A stretch of DNA of 64,000 nucleotides from Trinickia acidisoli (GCF_017315725.1 NZ_JAFLRG010000001.1:1736001-1800000), one strand, 5' to 3'. Positions 1-9,062 are shown, counted from the stretch's first letter. Numbers and translations: made by a program. Notes: generated from the sequence alone by a model not told the origin.

Positions 1-90
1 ACGGCCATCGTCCATGTTTGCCGGCGAGCACGCGAGAACGGTACCCCCGTGCGAGGTCGTGTCGCCTTCACGGATGAATGCAAAACCCAT
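1..90 (-). CDS. PAAR domain protein, N-terminal part only
   Basis: The reverse strand opens at an ATG (88-90) preceded by a purine-rich GAGAGG and reads 30 codons to the window edge. The peptide begins MGFAFIREGDTTSHGGTVLA, which is the typical start of PAAR-repeat proteins: Ile-Arg-x-Gly-Asp-x-Thr-x-His-Gly-Gly. PAAR proteins cap the VgrG spike of type VI secretion systems and are often fused to, or placed beside, effectors. The rest of the protein is outside the window, so any effector domain is unknown. It is too short and cut off to appear as an ordinary ORF, but the match is specific. Confidence 0.8.
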   Translation of the reverse strand, partial: MGFAFIREGDTTSHGGTVLACSPANMDDGR

Positions 91-393
91 AATCTGTGCC
101 CTCTCTGTTTTTTTGGGTCGGAGGAATGTAGCACAAAGGGTTTTCCCGGGGCCATGCTGTCGACGTTGATGGTTTCTGTAGCAGCGTTTGCTGTAGCCAT
201 TGCGCGATCCTGCGAGCTTGGACATCGAGGGCGCTGGAAGGAACTCCGCGGCGTCACTTGCGCCCCAGGGCGACGCGATGCCCCCGTCAGCCATGCGCCC
301 CCGCTAACCGGAGGGGCCGGCTGCATGCCCAAAGGTCGCAGGGAATCGGCAAGGTGCGGACAACGCGATAGGCTTCATTTGCCGAATTGGTGT
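91..393. other. non-coding gap, nothing recognised
   Basis: This gap separates the start of the PAAR gene from the integrase stop codon. Both neighbours read leftward. An open frame runs through it on the plus strand but it continues antisense into the integrase and looks like a shadow. I see no RNA gene or repeat. Confidence 0.5.
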
Positions 394-1584
394 TTAGATG
401 GAGGAAACGTGCTTCGCCCATGCCTCCATGAGAGGACGCCGCTGCTCCAGCAAATCCGTTCGGTGGTATGCGGCTTCGACCTTATTTGCGACCGTGTGAG
501 CCAGCGCGCGCTCTGCCAGATCACGAGCATAGCTGTGCTCGCTAGCCCAGTCGCGGAAGCTAGAGCGGAAGCCGTGGGCGGTTGCGAATCGTCCGGGTGT
601 GTCGCTCTCTGCCTTGACGCGACGAAGCAAGGCGGTCAGCGCCATATCGCTCAAGACCTTTTCGCGGGGCGAGGGGAAGACAAGGACGTCGTGCAACTGG
701 CGTTTCTTGAGAGTCTTAACAAGTGCTAACGCGTGCTCGGATAGAGGGACTCGATGTAGTTCCTTGGCCTTCATGCGCTGAGCAGGAATGCTCCAGACGC
801 CTGCATGCAGATCGAACTCATCCCATGTCGCGCCGCGGACCTCGCCGCTCCGGGTTGCCGTGAGGATCAGGAAGAGGAGGGCGGCGCGAGTGCTATCGCT
901 TGGTCCGTGCGCCGCGAGGTGCGTTGTAACAAATTTGGGTACTTGCCGCCAGGGCATGGCAGGTTGGTGCTCTGCCTTGCTCGACTGTTTGGGCAAGATG
1001 TGATCGATAACACCCACCGGGTTCGCCGCGATGTGACCGTGCGCCCAGGCCCATTGCATGACGGCATGCATCCGTTGCCGGGTGCGGCTTGCGGTTTCCG
1101 CTTTCGTCAACCAGATCGGCCGCAGAACGTCTGCGCAATCGCCAGGGCTGATGGCGTCAAGTTTGCGGTTTCCGAGCTTCGGAAACACATAGGTCTCAAG
1201 CGTGCTGATCCATTGTGCCGCATGCTTCTCGTTCTTCCATCCCGGCTTGAGTTCTTCGTGAACCTTTCGTGCAGCTTTCTCGAATGTGAGTGTGGCAATC
1301 GCAACGGCGGTAGCCTCGCGTTCCCGATTACGTTGCTCGATCGGATCTTCGCCGTTGTCGATGAGCTTCCGCATTGCATGCGCCTTTTCGCGGGCTTCGG
1401 CGATCGACGTCTCGGGATAAACGCCGAGGCCGGCGTCGCGTCGCTTGCCGGTCATCGGGCTGGTGAAGCGCAAGATCCATTTGCAGCCAGATTTGGACGG
1501 CACCAGCATCAGTCCAGTGACCTTTCCGTCGAAGGCCGGCTTGTCGCCCGGCTTCAGTGCTTTTGCTTGTTTGTCGGTTAGCAT
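394..1584 (-). CDS. P4-type tyrosine recombinase (island integrase)
   Basis: This is a 396-aa integrase that would cut and join DNA at a tRNA-linked attachment site. Residues 1-90 form the DUF4102 arm-binding domain usual in P4 integrases. The central SAM-like core-binding domain is about 100-200. The catalytic domain shows the expected residues: Arg245 (TATRSGEV), His337 and Arg340 (HGFRSSFRDW), His363 (LAHTVANK) and the nucleophile Tyr373. Length is normal and the frame is intact. Its start lies about 150 bp from the att-like core at 1735, and it reads away from it. A relic of a homologous integrase lies at 9528-9589. Confidence 0.93.
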   Translation of the reverse strand: MLTDKQAKALKPGDKPAFDGKVTGLMLVPSKSGCKWILRFTSPMTGKRRDAGLGVYPETSIAEAREKAHAMRKLIDNGEDPIEQRNREREATAVAIATLTFEKAARKVHEELKPGWKNEKHAAQWISTLETYVFPKLGNRKLDAISPGDCADVLRPIWLTKAETASRTRQRMHAVMQWAWAHGHIAANPVGVIDHILPKQSSKAEHQPAMPWRQVPKFVTTHLAAHGPSDSTRAALLFLILTATRSGEVRGATWDEFDLHAGVWSIPAQRMKAKELHRVPLSEHALALVKTLKKRQLHDVLVFPSPREKVLSDMALTALLRRVKAESDTPGRFATAHGFRSSFRDWASEHSYARDLAERALAHTVANKVEAAYHRTDLLEQRRPLMEAWAKHVSSI

Positions 1585-1734
1585 CGATTTTCTAGCCCAT
1601 CATTCAGCCCATCAGAAAACACTGGATGGGGTTGGAAGGTGCTAGCGTAAATTGGATGCTTGTACAGCGCAAGTGGTTGAATTATTGGAAGATGTTTGGA
1701 TGGAATTGGATCGGGTTGGGCGCGAACTTGGCGG

Positions 1735-1749
1735 CCTCCGTCTCCGCCA
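1735..1749 (+). repeat. att core copy 1, tRNA-Ser-like 3' end
   Basis: CCTCCGTCTCCGCCA ends in a G-CCA like a mature tRNA 3' end and is followed 25 bp later by a terminator hairpin, as after a tRNA gene. The same 15 bases occur at 9144 and 14502. No full tRNA can be folded upstream, so this is a displaced 3' fragment. Assignment to tRNA-Ser is inferred from the acceptor sequence only. Confidence 0.7.
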
Positions 1750-1774
1750 GTACTTTGGTATTTGGCGGTGGAAG

Positions 1775-1810
1775 CCCCCGCAGAGTCTAGGCTCTGCGGG
1801 GGTTTTATTT
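1775..1810 (+). terminator. rho-independent terminator after att copy 1
   Basis: The arms CCCCCGCAGAG and CTCTGCGGGGG form a hairpin followed by TTTTATTT. A near-identical hairpin follows the second att copy. Confidence 0.8.
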
Positions 1811-1860
1811 GGGCCGGCCGTTCTTTCGGTTCGACTGATATCTCCTCAATCGACCCATGC

Positions 1861-1882
1861 AGTGGGGGTGAAAGTGGGGGTA
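1861..1882 (+). repeat. G-rich double repeat, probable integrase arm site
   Basis: Two AGTGGGGGT units lie 12 bp apart. Nearly the same pair occurs at 9267-9289, and related GTAGGGGT/GTTGGGGT pairs lie at 9063 and 14421. The placement on both inner sides of the att cores suggests arm-type binding sites for the integrase. This is inference from position and repetition. Confidence 0.5.
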
Positions 1883-1997
1883 ATAAAGAGCTTGCCTAAA
1901 GGTTGTTTTTATTGTCCGCGCTCACTCCATCGTAATGTTGAGCGAACGCAGCCTGTGGAATTCTTTGACGGGCGGAGCGCTTGGGCAACGCGACTCA

Positions 1998-2882
1998 TTA
2001 CGGCGCCGTGGCATCGTCGCGTTTATCGTCAATCCATTCGAGTGAACTCTGGGTTTTCAGGTAATGGGCGCCGTCGAACCGCTTGAAGATTGGGCCGGAC
2101 CGTACCGTGTTCATGAGCCACCAGAACCAGTGTTGCGTGATTTCGGTTTGGATGGCCTTCGGATATTCGTACCGATAGATGCCCGGCAGGTCGGGGATAT
2201 GCTCGCGATACGACCAACGGAACGTGGCGTAGAGATAGGTCTGGATGCCCCACCGGACGTTGTTCAAGAGCTCCGCCAACCACGTTCCATGATAGGTAAA
2301 GAAGTTTTCGTTGAGATGTTCACGAAAGTCGTCCAGTGCGAGCGGCATCATGTCTAGGGTGACGGCATATCCCTGTTCGACAAGTATCCGAGCGATACGC
2401 TGACAAACACCCGTGAGGTGCGACGGATTGTGCTTGGACTGGTTGCCCGCAATGGTGAGTAGGTCCATGCACGAGACCGTGATGTGCGCTTCGATATTCA
2501 AGGTGGGCAGCCAAAGCTTAATTTCCCGGCCTCTGTTCAGCCAGTCTTTGAGCGTTGTCACCGCCGACACAAGCAATCGAGTGTCACTATTCCGACAAAG
2601 GGCGGGGCTGTTGCCAGCCGCTTCGAGAATGTCAAGGCATGACCCTTTGACGCCGGTCAAAGCCCTGTCGCCGGGTTCTTTAACGAAGTCGAGGAGGCGT
2701 ATGAGGAACAATTGCTGATGAATGCGGCTGTGAAAGCGGGTCTCGCACTCGCTCGGGAACCGCGAGACATCGATCAGCAGCCATAGTGCATGGTTGACCA
2801 TGTCGTCGATGGCTTCGACGCTGATCCAAAGTCCAATCGCCTCCTGTTCTGCAGCGTTGTGTCGACCTCCATCCATGGTCAT
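1998..2882 (-). CDS. hypothetical protein (module A cargo)
   Basis: I do not recognise this 294-aa protein. The frame could begin further upstream, but the ATG at 2882 has a strong AAGGGGG ribosome site 5 bp before it and is the better start. The protein is soluble, without signal peptide or membrane segment, and rich in Trp and His. A segment NQSKHNPSHL near the middle is loosely like the NxxKHN pattern of some HEPN proteins, but I cannot claim the family. It lies between the left end of the island module and the AbiE pair and reads in the same direction as the latter, about 216 bp downstream. A role in the island's defence cargo is guessed from position only. Confidence 0.6.
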   Translation of the reverse strand: MTMDGGRHNAAEQEAIGLWISVEAIDDMVNHALWLLIDVSRFPSECETRFHSRIHQQLFLIRLLDFVKEPGDRALTGVKGSCLDILEAAGNSPALCRNSDTRLLVSAVTTLKDWLNRGREIKLWLPTLNIEAHITVSCMDLLTIAGNQSKHNPSHLTGVCQRIARILVEQGYAVTLDMMPLALDDFREHLNENFFTYHGTWLAELLNNVRWGIQTYLYATFRWSYREHIPDLPGIYRYEYPKAIQTEITQHWFWWLMNTVRSGPIFKRFDGAHYLKTQSSLEWIDDKRDDATAP

Positions 2883-3098
2883 ATCCCCCTTGTCTGTCGT
2901 CACGGCGAAACGGCCCTGTCGCATCGAGCTTCTTGTGCGTTCGCGACGTCCTTGATCATCCCGCGTCACCTCTTCCACTGGATGTTCCAACATCGTAACG
3001 AAGAGCCACGGGCGTCGCGAATTCATTGCTTGCACGACTGTGCTCTCCCACGGTTGGGAATATCGCTGGACCCGTAGGCTTCCGCGGAGTCAATTAAT

Positions 3099-4022
3099 TC
3101 AGCGCCAAGCCCCGCCATCGGGATCCCAGCGGCCTTTGGCGCCTTCCGGTAGCGCCAGGTTAGCGATGACGGGGCCGAAGAATCGCCGCAACTCTTCTTG
3201 CAAGTCCGCGAAAGGCGGCGGTTGAAGGCTTGGTGGATTTCGGCGCAGGAAACCGGTCCAGAGGCCGCGCTCGTCGGCGATTTTCGCGAACGCTTCAGTA
3301 AGACCCACCGGCATTTCGGTCGGGATTGACGTTTCGCGGCGCCGCAACGTGCCACTAACCGCCTCAAGCAGACCGGGGAGATCGAACGAGAAGGTGCGGG
3401 TTGTGACCCATATGTCGTGAAAATCCTTGATCCTTCCGTTTGTTTCCCCGAAACGTATCATGGCCTCGAACTTCTCTGCTACGACTGTTTCGGGCGGGTA
3501 CATCAGGATGTTTGCCGCAGGCAAATCCGGCAGGAGGTTCGGGAAATTCTGGCGCGTCGGCTGCGGGTAAACGTGGTCGCCGAACCCGATGTCTACCTGC
3601 ACGGGGATTCGTGCTTTGGCCAGGTCGCCGGTCAGGCTCAGTTGAACACCTTGGTACTTGTCGGCTTCGCGCACCGGTTCGACTTTCAGCGTTGCCACGT
3701 CGAAGACAATGCCGTCGTCAGGGGCCTCGACTTGGCAGATGCGGGAGAAGAGTTCGGTGATGATGGCAGGGTCGGGGTTGCCATGACCAAGCAGATCGAG
3801 GTCGCCAGTTGGCCGGAAAACGTGTTCGGGCCAAGTCGCGAACAACATAGCACCCTTTAGCACATAGCGCTCGGTGGCTTCCGTCTGGCTGAGCCGGAAG
3901 AGCAGGCGCTCTATCGCAAAGCGCGTCAAAATGCGTTGGTAGTCGTCACCGTGCTGTTTGGCGTGAGCGAGCAACCTCGCTCTGATGGAGGCTGCAGGAT
4001 TCTTGAGACCCTTGGGATTCAT
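3099..4022 (-). CDS. AbiEii/AbiGii family nucleotidyltransferase toxin
   Basis: This 307-aa protein is the toxin half of a type IV toxin-antitoxin system that can abort phage infection. The nucleotidyltransferase signature is visible: KGA at 57-59, then PTGDLDLL with Gly73, Asp74 and Asp76. A further acidic strand VQVDIGFGD is near 147, and the AEKFEAM and KDFHDIW segments typical of the family are near 180-205. AbiEii toxins transfer nucleotides to tRNA or other targets using GTP-like substrates; the target here is unknown. The start codon overlaps the antitoxin stop by 4 bp, so the two are translationally coupled. Confidence 0.88.
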   Translation of the reverse strand: MNPKGLKNPAASIRARLLAHAKQHGDDYQRILTRFAIERLLFRLSQTEATERYVLKGAMLFATWPEHVFRPTGDLDLLGHGNPDPAIITELFSRICQVEAPDDGIVFDVATLKVEPVREADKYQGVQLSLTGDLAKARIPVQVDIGFGDHVYPQPTRQNFPNLLPDLPAANILMYPPETVVAEKFEAMIRFGETNGRIKDFHDIWVTTRTFSFDLPGLLEAVSGTLRRRETSIPTEMPVGLTEAFAKIADERGLWTGFLRRNPPSLQPPPFADLQEELRRFFGPVIANLALPEGAKGRWDPDGGAWR

Positions 4023-4633
4023 TGCATGGCCTTAATGTAAGGTTTGATTCGCTCTGCCACACGATCAATAGCTGCATATTTCATCAGTTCGGTTACAGTC
4101 GTCTTGCGTTGGCGCAGGGCGTCACGAAGCGCCTCTATGGCAACGTCTTCGCCGACGTGGCGGCGATGCTTGAAGCAATCCGCAACCGTTTTCGCGACTC
4201 CGAAAATCGGGACGTCGACTCCCTCTATCCGGATGCGTTCTACACCTGCGGTTAGGGCATCGCCAGTTGCACGAACAACCTCGAGGCGTAGGCCCGGTGC
4301 GTTCGGGGTCCTCGCCTTATGAGGAATGGTCATCCATACGGCGTGTGGCAGTTGGGTAGTGAGCTCATGGTGCCGGAGGGCAGTGATCAGACTGATAACG
4401 CCATTCGGGACGAGGCGGACTGCTTCGGCGAGATCGTGAGCAATGTCCTCACCGACGCGCTCCGGGTCTTGGTAGAGGCCGCGGCCAAGGCGGACCAGGT
4501 CGCCGGAGTCGGTTAGGCGCTTCAGGTAGGTGAGGGGGATGCCTGCAGCCTTAAAGTCACGTGCACGCGCGATTCCCCGGTCTCGTATGAGACTCAGGGC
4601 GAGCTCGCGATAATTCATATGAGGTTCGACCAT
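4019..4633 (-). CDS. AbiEi-type antitoxin and autorepressor
   Basis: This is a 204-aa antitoxin of the AbiE system. The N-terminal winged helix (about 10-65) contains GIARARDFKAAGIPLTYLKR, the usual DNA-recognition part of AbiEi proteins. The C-terminal domain (70-200) holds the TALRHHELT and KTVADCFKHR segments common to the family. Family members bind inverted repeats in their own promoter and block the toxin. The start is either the first ATG or the ATG five codons later; neither has a strong ribosome site. It is divergent from the 1356-aa gene, with 85 bp between the start codons. Confidence 0.88.
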   Translation of the reverse strand: MVEPHMNYRELALSLIRDRGIARARDFKAAGIPLTYLKRLTDSGDLVRLGRGLYQDPERVGEDIAHDLAEAVRLVPNGVISLITALRHHELTTQLPHAVWMTIPHKARTPNAPGLRLEVVRATGDALTAGVERIRIEGVDVPIFGVAKTVADCFKHRRHVGEDVAIEALRDALRQRKTTVTELMKYAAIDRVAERIKPYIKAMQ

Positions 4634-4644
4634 GATTGTTATTA

Positions 4645-4672
4645 ATTGTCGGCAAATATTCTAATTTGTCAA
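4645..4672 (-). promoter_or_regulatory. probable sigma-70 promoter of abiE pair
   Basis: On the reverse strand TTGACA (4667-4672) and GACAAT (4645-4650) are 16 bp apart, close to the AbiEi start codon. The whole divergent intergenic region is AT-rich compared with its surroundings. Confidence 0.5.
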
Positions 4673-4685
4673 CATAAAATAACAG

Positions 4686-4714
4686 TTGACCAATAAAGAC
4701 TGATGTCATATATT
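4686..4714 (+). promoter_or_regulatory. probable sigma-70 promoter of 1356-aa gene
   Basis: TTGACC and TATATT are separated by exactly 17 bp. Transcription would begin at about the first start codon (4719), so the message may be leaderless and may use the second ATG at 4725. No ribosome site precedes either ATG, which fits. Confidence 0.5.
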
Positions 4715-4718
4715 TTCT

Positions 4719-7700
4719 ATGACCATGACGCAGTCTACCCTTCCTTCGGATCTGACGCCCAAACATATTCGGGCCGCTCGTGCGCTCTTGGCGTGGTCCC
4801 AGCAAGACCTGGCCAAGGCGGCTGGTGTGGCGACCTCGACGGTGGCCGACTTTGAGCGAGGCCACCGGACCCCGGTCGCTAACAACGCCCAAGCCATTCG
4901 CAGCGCGCTCGAAGGCGCCGGTATCCGATTCTTGCCAACCGGTGCCGTGATTGGCCCGGCCATTCCGCGCATCACGCCCTCCGAGCGTCCTGGCGCGCCG
5001 ATTCGATGGGTAGATGCAGAAGACCTTTCGAACTGGGCGAATCGAACCGATGGTGTGGCTAGTCTGCCGACTCTGCTCGCTCATCTCATTCGAGCTACTC
5101 TTGGCCTAGCCGTGCAGCTTCGCTTTCCGGCCGACGTGGGAGTATGGCATTCGGGCTGGGACGGGGTCACTTCGACCGAGACCGGACGAACCTACGTGCC
5201 GCAGGGTAATGCTGGTTGGGAGATCGGCACTCAACGGAGCAAGATCGCGCAAAAGGCGACGGAGGACTATGAGAAACGAACGGCGGAATTTGCGCCACTC
5301 GATCCCGCCAACGCTGCCTATGTGTTCGTCACTCCCCGCCACTGGCCGAAGAAAGATGAGTGGGCCAAGAGTCGACAGGCCGAAGGCGTATGGCGAGAAG
5401 TCCGTGCCTACGATGCTGACGACCTCGTCCATTGGATCGAACAAACGCCTGCGGTCGGGCTGTGGCTGACTAATCGCCTAGGGAAGCGGCCGGCGGGAAC
5501 GCGGGAACTCGAAGAAGTCTGGGAGGAATGGTCCCGCGCGGCCCAGATGCCGCTGACGGAAGACTTGGTTCTTAGTGACCGGGACCAGGACGCAGTTGAA
5601 GTTCTCCGCTGGTTGCGCGGCGAGCCATCCGTCCTCTCTCTTCAAGCCACCTCGGCCGACGAGGTAGTGGCGTTCTTCCATGCCACCCTCGGCATGCTGC
5701 CGGTCGATATAGCGGCCGCCTATCGCGCTCGTTGCCTTGTCGCGACTACAGCTGCGAGCGCCAGGGCGCTGGCGAATGGGCCTGCGCCGCTGATCCTGCT
5801 GATGACCGAACCCGAGCCCGGTTTGGCTCGAGCCCTTACCGAGCGCGGTCACTTCGTGCTGCAGGCTTACGACGAGCGCGAACTGTCTCGCGGTGAAGTT
5901 CGTATCCTCGCGCGCCCGTCGCGCGAAGGGATCGCCAGCGCCCTGATCGCCACTGGAATCGCCGAGCCTCGGGCTCAGGCCCTCGCACGCGACAGCGCCC
6001 GTAACCTAGCAGTTCTCCGTCGGCTTATCCCCAGCGCGCCGGGGCGTCTTCCTCGCTGGGCGCAAGAAACGCCGCCTCGTGCTTTGCTGGCGGCGCTGCT
6101 GGCGGGCGGTTGGGATGAGAGCGTGGAAGCAGACCGATCTCGGCTCGCCGAGATCGCCGACCAGCCCTATGAGACCGTCATTGCCGCTCTGGCCTCTTAC
6201 GTGGGCGATTTCGACAGTCCACTGCAGAAGATCGGATCGACTTGGCGCGTCACTTCGCCGTTGGACGCGTGGTTCCTGCTCGCGCCGTACCTGACGAGCG
6301 CTGACATCACGCGCTTTGAAGCCGCCGCGCACGCCGTGCTTGGCTCTGCGGACCCGCGTTTCGAGATGGACCCCGGCGAGCGGTGGATGGCGGCTGTGCA
6401 AGGTATTCGTAGGGACTATTCGGGCGTGCTGCGTCACGGCATCGGGCAGGTGTTGATCCTGCTTGCCCTGTGGGGCAATAAGGTCCGTACTGTTCCTAAT
6501 GCGGCGCAACGCGCCGACGCCGTTGTGGACAAGCTGCTGCAGAGCGCCGACCAGCAACGGTGGTGGTCACTCTCAAAGGATTTCCGGCTGCTGGCCGAGG
6601 CTTCGCCCAAGGCCTTCCTGAGCGCCATCGAGGACAGCCTCGATCAGAACGATCCCCCCATCCGAGCTCTGTTCGGCGCCGACGAGGGCGGCCCGTTCGG
6701 GACCGAACACCTTTCCGATCTCCTCTGGGCGCTCGAGTCCCTGGCTTGGTCGCCAGAACTGATGCCACGCGTGACGCATGTCCTAGCTCGCCTCGACGCT
6801 ATCGATATTAAGCCGGGGCGGTACGCGAATAGGCCGGCGTGCAGTCTTCGCGAGATCCATCTTCTCTGGATCCCGCAGACCTATGCGACGCTCGACCAGC
6901 GGCTTCGAGCTATCGACCTAATCCGAAAGCAGGAGAGCGACGCCGCTTGGAAGCTGATGCTCGGCATCCTGCCTAAGGGGCACGATACGTCCACGCCATC
7001 GCCCATGCCGCGATGGCGCGACTTCACGTCCGACACGGTCGAAGTCGTGACCTACGGTTTGATTGGGCGCGGCGCAGCAGCGATCACTGAACGGTTACTC
7101 GCGGACGTAGGCACGAACGCCTCTCGGTGGTCGGCTCTTCTGGATCGATTCGCCGATCTAGCGCCGGACGTAGAAACCGGACTCGCGACGCTGGAGGCTG
7201 CAGAACGGAAGTTCGCGGACAAAGCTGATCGCGCGGCGCTTTGGGAGAGCTTGCGGCGTGTGCTGCACCATCATCGGCTGGTCCCGGACGCTGCCTGGCG
7301 CATGTCCGATGAAGTGCTTGATCGGCTGGAAGTCATCTATGAGCGCTTCGCGCCGCTCGATTCGCTTGAGCGCACGGCTTGGCTCTTCGAGCAGTCAGTC
7401 GCATTGCCCAAACTTTCGACGACGGGCTGGGAGGCGCAGGAGCGCGACGTCGACGCGGCCCGGCAGCAGGCGGCGCTGGCGCTGTTCTCCGAAGGCGGTG
7501 TGAGGACCATCTTGGACCTCGCGCGTCTTGTCGGCACTGCCGGCTACATCGGCAAGGCGCTCTACGATAGCGGACTTTCGGAGTTCGATCTCAACGCAGT
7601 TCTAGAGGCCGCGCTTCGAAGCGACAACGATCGTGAGCGGGACGTAGCACACGGCCTGATCATTTCCGCATTCCGTGATCGAAAGGAGCCTTGGGCTGCG

Positions 7701-8789
7701 GCCTTGATCGCTAAGGCCGAGGATGGGGCGTGGGGTGAGACCGCGCTGCTGACGATCTTCCGAGCCCTTCCAGTTCACCACTGGACATGGAACCAAGTCG
7801 CAAAGGCTGGCCGGGAAATCGATGATACCTATTGGCGCCGAGCGCCGGTGCTCTGGATGGATGACGGCAGCGACGAAGCCGCGTTTGCCATTCGCAAACT
7901 GATCTCCGTCGGCCGCGCTCGCCACGCTCTGCCTTTGGCGGCGGGACGCGGCAGCAAGGTCTATTTGCCGTCAGACTTGCTCGTGGAGGTTCTGCAAGAG
8001 GCGGTGCGCCAGCCGTTCGAAAGCAACGGTGACACGAACGAAGTGACCATGTTCCAACACTACGTCGCCGAAATCCTCCAGATACTCGATGAGCGCAGCG
8101 ATGTGGACAAGGATACCTTGGTCGCGCTCGAGTGGGCCTATTTGCCAGTGCTGGAGCATTCGCGTCGACCAGCTAAGGTGCTGCTGGAAGCGCTTTCGGA
8201 ACAGCCTACGCTATTCATCCAAATGCTCAGCGCCGTATTTAGGGCGAACGAAGAAAGCGGGGTCGTCGATGTTGAGCCCGAGAATCCCGAGCGTGCCCGG
8301 GCTGTTGCCGATCAAGCCTATCGACTGCTGGAACTCTGGGACCACCTGCCAGGCACTCGTGACAACGGCACGATTGACGGCGACCTCCTGGAGGCTTGGA
8401 TCAAGGAGGCTCGCTCGCTTGCCAAGGCGGCCGGCAGAGCCGACATCGCTGATAGCCGGATCGGGCACATGCTATCGGCCTCTCCGGTCGGTGAGGATGG
8501 CAACTGGCCGGCCGAACCGGTGCGGAATGTGATCGACCTGTTCCGCAGTAAGCCGATGATAGAAGGCTTCTGGATCGGAAAGAGCAATCGCCGTGGTGTC
8601 ACCACCCGGATGCCGCGCGACGGTGGGAACCTCGAACGGCAGGAGGCGGCGAAGTACCGCCAGTGGGCAAAGGCGGTTGCCTATGAGCATCCGCATACCG
8701 CCAAGGCCCTCGATACCCTGGCAGACAGCTACGAGGAGCAAGCGCATCGCCATGACGACGACGCTGAGCGTCTCGACTGGGAACATTGA
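4719..8789 (+). CDS. giant HTH / nuclease-like defence protein (1356 aa)
   Basis: This is a very long single-frame protein. Residues 13-68 are an XRE-type helix-turn-helix (SQQDLAKAAGVATSTVADFE). Residues 135-255 match a pattern seen in large uncharacterised island proteins: GWDG (Asp148), VPQGNAGWEIG (Glu168), KATEDYEKRT, VFVTPRHWPKKDEW and VRAYDADDLVHWIE. I read this as a PD-(D/E)XK-like nuclease fold. The remaining 1100 residues are helical and repeat-like, resembling the sensor arm of STAND proteins, but no canonical Walker A is visible. It is divergent from AbiE. Fusion of a repressor-type HTH to the nuclease is unusual. Function as an anti-phage protein is inferred, not shown. Confidence 0.75.
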   Translation: MTMTQSTLPSDLTPKHIRAARALLAWSQQDLAKAAGVATSTVADFERGHRTPVANNAQAIRSALEGAGIRFLPTGAVIGPAIPRITPSERPGAPIRWVDAEDLSNWANRTDGVASLPTLLAHLIRATLGLAVQLRFPADVGVWHSGWDGVTSTETGRTYVPQGNAGWEIGTQRSKIAQKATEDYEKRTAEFAPLDPANAAYVFVTPRHWPKKDEWAKSRQAEGVWREVRAYDADDLVHWIEQTPAVGLWLTNRLGKRPAGTRELEEVWEEWSRAAQMPLTEDLVLSDRDQDAVEVLRWLRGEPSVLSLQATSADEVVAFFHATLGMLPVDIAAAYRARCLVATTAASARALANGPAPLILLMTEPEPGLARALTERGHFVLQAYDERELSRGEVRILARPSREGIASALIATGIAEPRAQALARDSARNLAVLRRLIPSAPGRLPRWAQETPPRALLAALLAGGWDESVEADRSRLAEIADQPYETVIAALASYVGDFDSPLQKIGSTWRVTSPLDAWFLLAPYLTSADITRFEAAAHAVLGSADPRFEMDPGERWMAAVQGIRRDYSGVLRHGIGQVLILLALWGNKVRTVPNAAQRADAVVDKLLQSADQQRWWSLSKDFRLLAEASPKAFLSAIEDSLDQNDPPIRALFGADEGGPFGTEHLSDLLWALESLAWSPELMPRVTHVLARLDAIDIKPGRYANRPACSLREIHLLWIPQTYATLDQRLRAIDLIRKQESDAAWKLMLGILPKGHDTSTPSPMPRWRDFTSDTVEVVTYGLIGRGAAAITERLLADVGTNASRWSALLDRFADLAPDVETGLATLEAAERKFADKADRAALWESLRRVLHHHRLVPDAAWRMSDEVLDRLEVIYERFAPLDSLERTAWLFEQSVALPKLSTTGWEAQERDVDAARQQAALALFSEGGVRTILDLARLVGTAGYIGKALYDSGLSEFDLNAVLEAALRSDNDRERDVAHGLIISAFRDRKEPWAAALIAKAEDGAWGETALLTIFRALPVHHWTWNQVAKAGREIDDTYWRRAPVLWMDDGSDEAAFAIRKLISVGRARHALPLAAGRGSKVYLPSDLLVEVLQEAVRQPFESNGDTNEVTMFQHYVAEILQILDERSDVDKDTLVALEWAYLPVLEHSRRPAKVLLEALSEQPTLFIQMLSAVFRANEESGVVDVEPENPERARAVADQAYRLLELWDHLPGTRDNGTIDGDLLEAWIKEARSLAKAAGRADIADSRIGHMLSASPVGEDGNWPAEPVRNVIDLFRSKPMIEGFWIGKSNRRGVTTRMPRDGGNLERQEAAKYRQWAKAVAYEHPHTAKALDTLADSYEEQAHRHDDDAERLDWEH

Positions 8790-9062
8790 ACTGGCGGTGG
8801 TACCCGGGCGCCTCGCGAAAGCGTGGCTTAGCGAATCGCCCGTTGCGAATGGTGGATGCGTCTCGGCTGCTGATCCGGACCTGCTGTGATGAGGTTAATC
8901 AACGAAGGAGAGATATCCGGCACGGACGGCAGTCGATAGGTTGGTTGGGTGTGTTATCGAGGTCGGTCTGATCCATCAGGCGGGGAAACCCGACGCCGTG
9001 TTTGAGCGGCGGATACCGTTATGCTTATCTCGCAATGTGAAAAGAGTCGGCGGTTGAGCAGC

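Noticed and set aside
49..729. 226-codon plus-strand frame at the window start
   Set aside because: It runs antisense to both the PAAR start and the integrase C-terminus and has no domain.
1735..1749. complete tRNA-Ser gene at the att cores
   Set aside because: Upstream sequence at none of the three copies folds into D, anticodon and T arms; only the 3' end is present.
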